Positions 6,266 to 7,520 of a stretch of 7,520 nt of DNA are shown in pieces. The notes beneath the pieces were generated by a model. That model did no database searches. It worked only from the letters and a program-made list of their open reading frames with translations, and was not told the origin of the DNA. The stretch is taken from NCBI GenBank assembly GCA_002455915.1, contig DKLU01000016.1:1-7520 (forward strand). Direction: 5' to 3'. Source of the stretch: Chryseobacterium sp. UBA6632 (GTDB lineage Bacteria; Bacteroidota; Bacteroidia; Flavobacteriales; Weeksellaceae). A program made the position numbers and the translations under genes. Position 1 is the first letter of the stretch. Each line of letters starts with the position of its first letter.

Positions 6266-6340
6266 GGCTGTTCAGTTATTTATTCGGTGAGGTAAATTTC
6301 GTTAAATTTTATCAATTATTTTAAATAAACTTAAATGGCA

Positions 6341-6368
6341 GGAAGAGGGAGGCTTGAGGCGGGAAGTT
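6341..6368 (+). repeat. Degenerate heptamer repeat upstream of the serine hydrolase gene
   Basis: Four consecutive 7-mers occur: GGAAGAG (6341-6347), GGAGGCT (6348-6354), TGAGGCG (6355-6361) and GGAAGTT (6362-6368). Positions 2, 3 and 5 of the unit are invariant (G, A, G). The last unit is identical to the last unit of the array at 1079-1099. The G-rich plus strand stands out against the surrounding A+T-rich DNA. On the reverse strand the units resemble CTTCCnn/CCTCnnn, in line with the other arrays. Confidence 0.55.
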
Positions 6369-6428
6369 TAGTCTAGCAAGATTATCTTAAACTCTCAATC
6401 ATATTCTTTACCTGCATTTATTTGGCTC

Positions 6429-6449
6429 TTTTTACTTTTCACCTTTAAC
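6429..6449 (+). repeat. Short degenerate heptamer repeat next to the GH43/discoidin stop codon
   Basis: TTTTTAC (6429-6435), TTTTCAC (6436-6442) and CTTTAAC (6443-6449) are three consecutive 7-mers sharing TTT at positions 2-4 and AC at 6-7. They match a loose yTnynAC pattern close to the array at 432-466. It ends 7 bp before the stop codon of the minus-strand gene (6457-6459). With only three units in AT-rich sequence it is the weakest of the four. Confidence 0.35.
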
Positions 6450-6456
6450 TTAAAAA

Positions 6457-7520
6457 TTACTCCGCTTTAGAAATCTCCGTTCTTTCTGAAATTCCGTTGG
6501 CATTGAAAGCTTCAATCTGGAAATAATAAGGATCCGTTCTGTCGGCTCCGGTGAAATAATATTCATTTTTACCATAGACCATAATACTTCCATACAATTT
6601 ATCCGGAGATTTTCCCCAATAGATCACATATCCATCGGCATCCGAATTCTGTTGCCATTTCATCCAAATACTTCTTCTTTCTCCATATTTTTTAGCATCA
6701 GCTCTCAGCGGAACGAAATTCTGAACTTTTGCAGGAACATTTCCCGCTCCTTTTCCGAATACTCTGAAACCGCTCAGCGCAAATTTTCCTGTCGGCATTT
6801 TCAGATTTTCCATTTTCAGGAATCTTGCTTTTGCAGGTTTTTCCAATTCTACATAATCGTGAGGAACGTCTTTTGTATTTTTACTTTTATCCACAATTAC
6901 GTTCCATTTTTTACCATCGTTGGAACCATAGATTTTATACTGATGCATTTTGCCTAAAGTTTTTCCCATAAATTCTACATCCTGATCCGCATAATTGATT
7001 TGGATGGCATTGATGGTTGAAACTTCGCCTAAATCTGTCTGAAACCACTCACCAGAATTCCCTGTTTTAGCACTCCAATACGTTTTAATGTCTTCATCTA
7101 CCGCCAAATTGGGTTGATAACCTCCCAATGTTGACGAAACCTGAACCGGTTTATTATAATTCAGCAACATCCAACCGGAGAACAATCCTTTTGTGAAATC
7201 TTTTCCCTGCGCATATTGCGGAAGATAAGTCGGATAATCGCCATACGCCGTATTACAATACATCACATCATCCTTATCGAATCCGGCAGGCCAGATTCCC
7301 AGTCGTCTTTCAAAATTATTTTTTGTGGAAATAAATATGGTCGAAACGTGCCACCAGTTTTTATAATTATCTTCGAAAGTTGCTCCATGTCCAGCCCCTC
7401 TTGCAAAACCTCCCGGCTTATAAGAAAACGGATTGTGCTGCTGATATTCAAAACCTTCCAAAGGATCTTTGCTTACGTACACACCATCCGAATATCCACT
7501 GAATTCTGTTGCGGGAGCAC
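6457..7520 (-). CDS. Secreted GH43-like glycoside hydrolase with discoidin (F5/8 C) and FN3-like domains, C-terminal part
   Basis: The frame is open to the right edge, so the N-terminus is missing; 353 complete residues are visible, ending at TAA (6459-6457). A GTG at 7482 is an internal Val codon and not a start. Counting from the edge, residues 1-105 resemble the last blades of a five-bladed GH43-type propeller (DGVYVSKDPLEGF, GGFARGAGHGATFED, WWHVSTIF, RRLGIWPAGFDKDD). Residues about 125-257 form an F5/8 type C/discoidin (CBM32-like) domain: VSSTLGGYQPNLAVDEDIKTYWSA, WFQTDLGEVSTINAIQI, YKIYGSNDGKKWNVI, ending FALSGFRVFGKG. Residues about 262-350 look like an FN3 domain (IWMKWQQNSDADGYVIYWG, YYFQIEAFNANG). 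Such architecture suits an exported enzyme acting on or binding polysaccharide side chains, though the substrate and catalytic acids cannot be judged from this part. No type IX C-terminal sorting domain follows the FN3-like region. No clear terminator lies after the stop. The propeller assignment is less certain than the discoidin one. Confidence 0.75.
   Translation of the reverse strand, partial: APATEFSGYSDGVYVSKDPLEGFEYQQHNPFSYKPGGFARGAGHGATFEDNYKNWWHVSTIFISTKNNFERRLGIWPAGFDKDDVMYCNTAYGDYPTYLPQYAQGKDFTKGLFSGWMLLNYNKPVQVSSTLGGYQPNLAVDEDIKTYWSAKTGNSGEWFQTDLGEVSTINAIQINYADQDVEFMGKTLGKMHQYKIYGSNDGKKWNVIVDKSKNTKDVPHDYVELEKPAKARFLKMENLKMPTGKFALSGFRVFGKGAGNVPAKVQNFVPLRADAKKYGERRSIWMKWQQNSDADGYVIYWGKSPDKLYGSIMVYGKNEYYFTGADRTDPYYFQIEAFNANGISERTEISKAE

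Noticed and set aside
6266..6340. Promoter for the serine hydrolase gene on the minus strand
   Set aside because: The best -7 candidate (TAAGTTTA on the minus strand, about 6333-6326) lacks the final G of TAnnTTTG and has no convincing -33 TTG, so it was not annotated.
6429..6456. Terminator for the GH43/discoidin gene
   Set aside because: Only A/T pairs can be formed between TTTTTA and TAAAAA around this site, with no GC-containing stem, so a Rho-independent terminator is not supported.
6652..6957. Open frame of 101 codons on the plus strand
   Set aside because: It is antisense to the well-supported discoidin/FN3 coding region. The product is rich in Phe, Ser and Cys without domain character, as expected of a complement of Lys/Glu-rich coding DNA.
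1809..7520. Polysaccharide utilisation locus (receptor plus glycoside hydrolase and esterase)
   Set aside because: The receptor is of the OMP_b-brl_3 type and not a SusC. No SusD is present, and the genes are on opposite strands with separate terminators.

Overview
The window reads as a chromosomal segment of a low-GC Bacteroidota, most likely a flavobacterium of the Chryseobacterium type. The evidence is the high A+T content, the lack of Shine-Dalgarno sequences before the starts, promoters of the TAnnTTTG type, an outer-membrane receptor of the OMP_b-brl_3 kind typical of Flavobacteriia, and Bacteroidota-style lipoproteins. The genus is inferred from protein style and is not proven.

Left part (1-1520, plus strand): the 3' end of recJ, then nadD, then a small DUF3817-type membrane protein, closed by a strong intrinsic terminator at 1493-1520. 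These are housekeeping genes in a loose co-directional run. Middle (1521-4172): an AT-rich 288-bp regulatory region with inverted repeats and a good flavobacterial promoter, followed by a 762-residue TonB-dependent-receptor-like outer-membrane protein and its terminator. A second TAnnTTTG box directly abuts that terminator and probably starts the next gene. Right of centre (4173-6265): a lipoprotein alpha/beta hydrolase (plus) meets a lipoprotein serine hydrolase of the beta-lactamase/S12 fold (minus) tail to tail over a shared bidirectional terminator. Right end (6457-7520, minus): the C-terminal part of a secreted carbohydrate-active protein, with a GH43-like propeller end, an F5/8 (discoidin) domain and an FN3-like domain. 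Its start lies beyond the window.

Functionally, the right two thirds encode cell-envelope proteins (receptor, two lipoprotein hydrolases, a glycan-binding hydrolase fragment). There is no SusD, sigma/anti-sigma pair or complete polysaccharide-utilisation locus to tie them into one pathway. No RNA gene, mobile element, CRISPR array or phage gene was seen.

The most unexpected pattern is non-coding. Four stretches in three short intergenic regions (432-466, 1079-1099, 6341-6368, 6429-6449) are degenerate tandem heptamers. On one strand or the other they fit roughly CTnCnAy, so they look like copies of one dispersed 7-bp-period repeat family. I see no convincing candidate for a new multi-gene system in this window.
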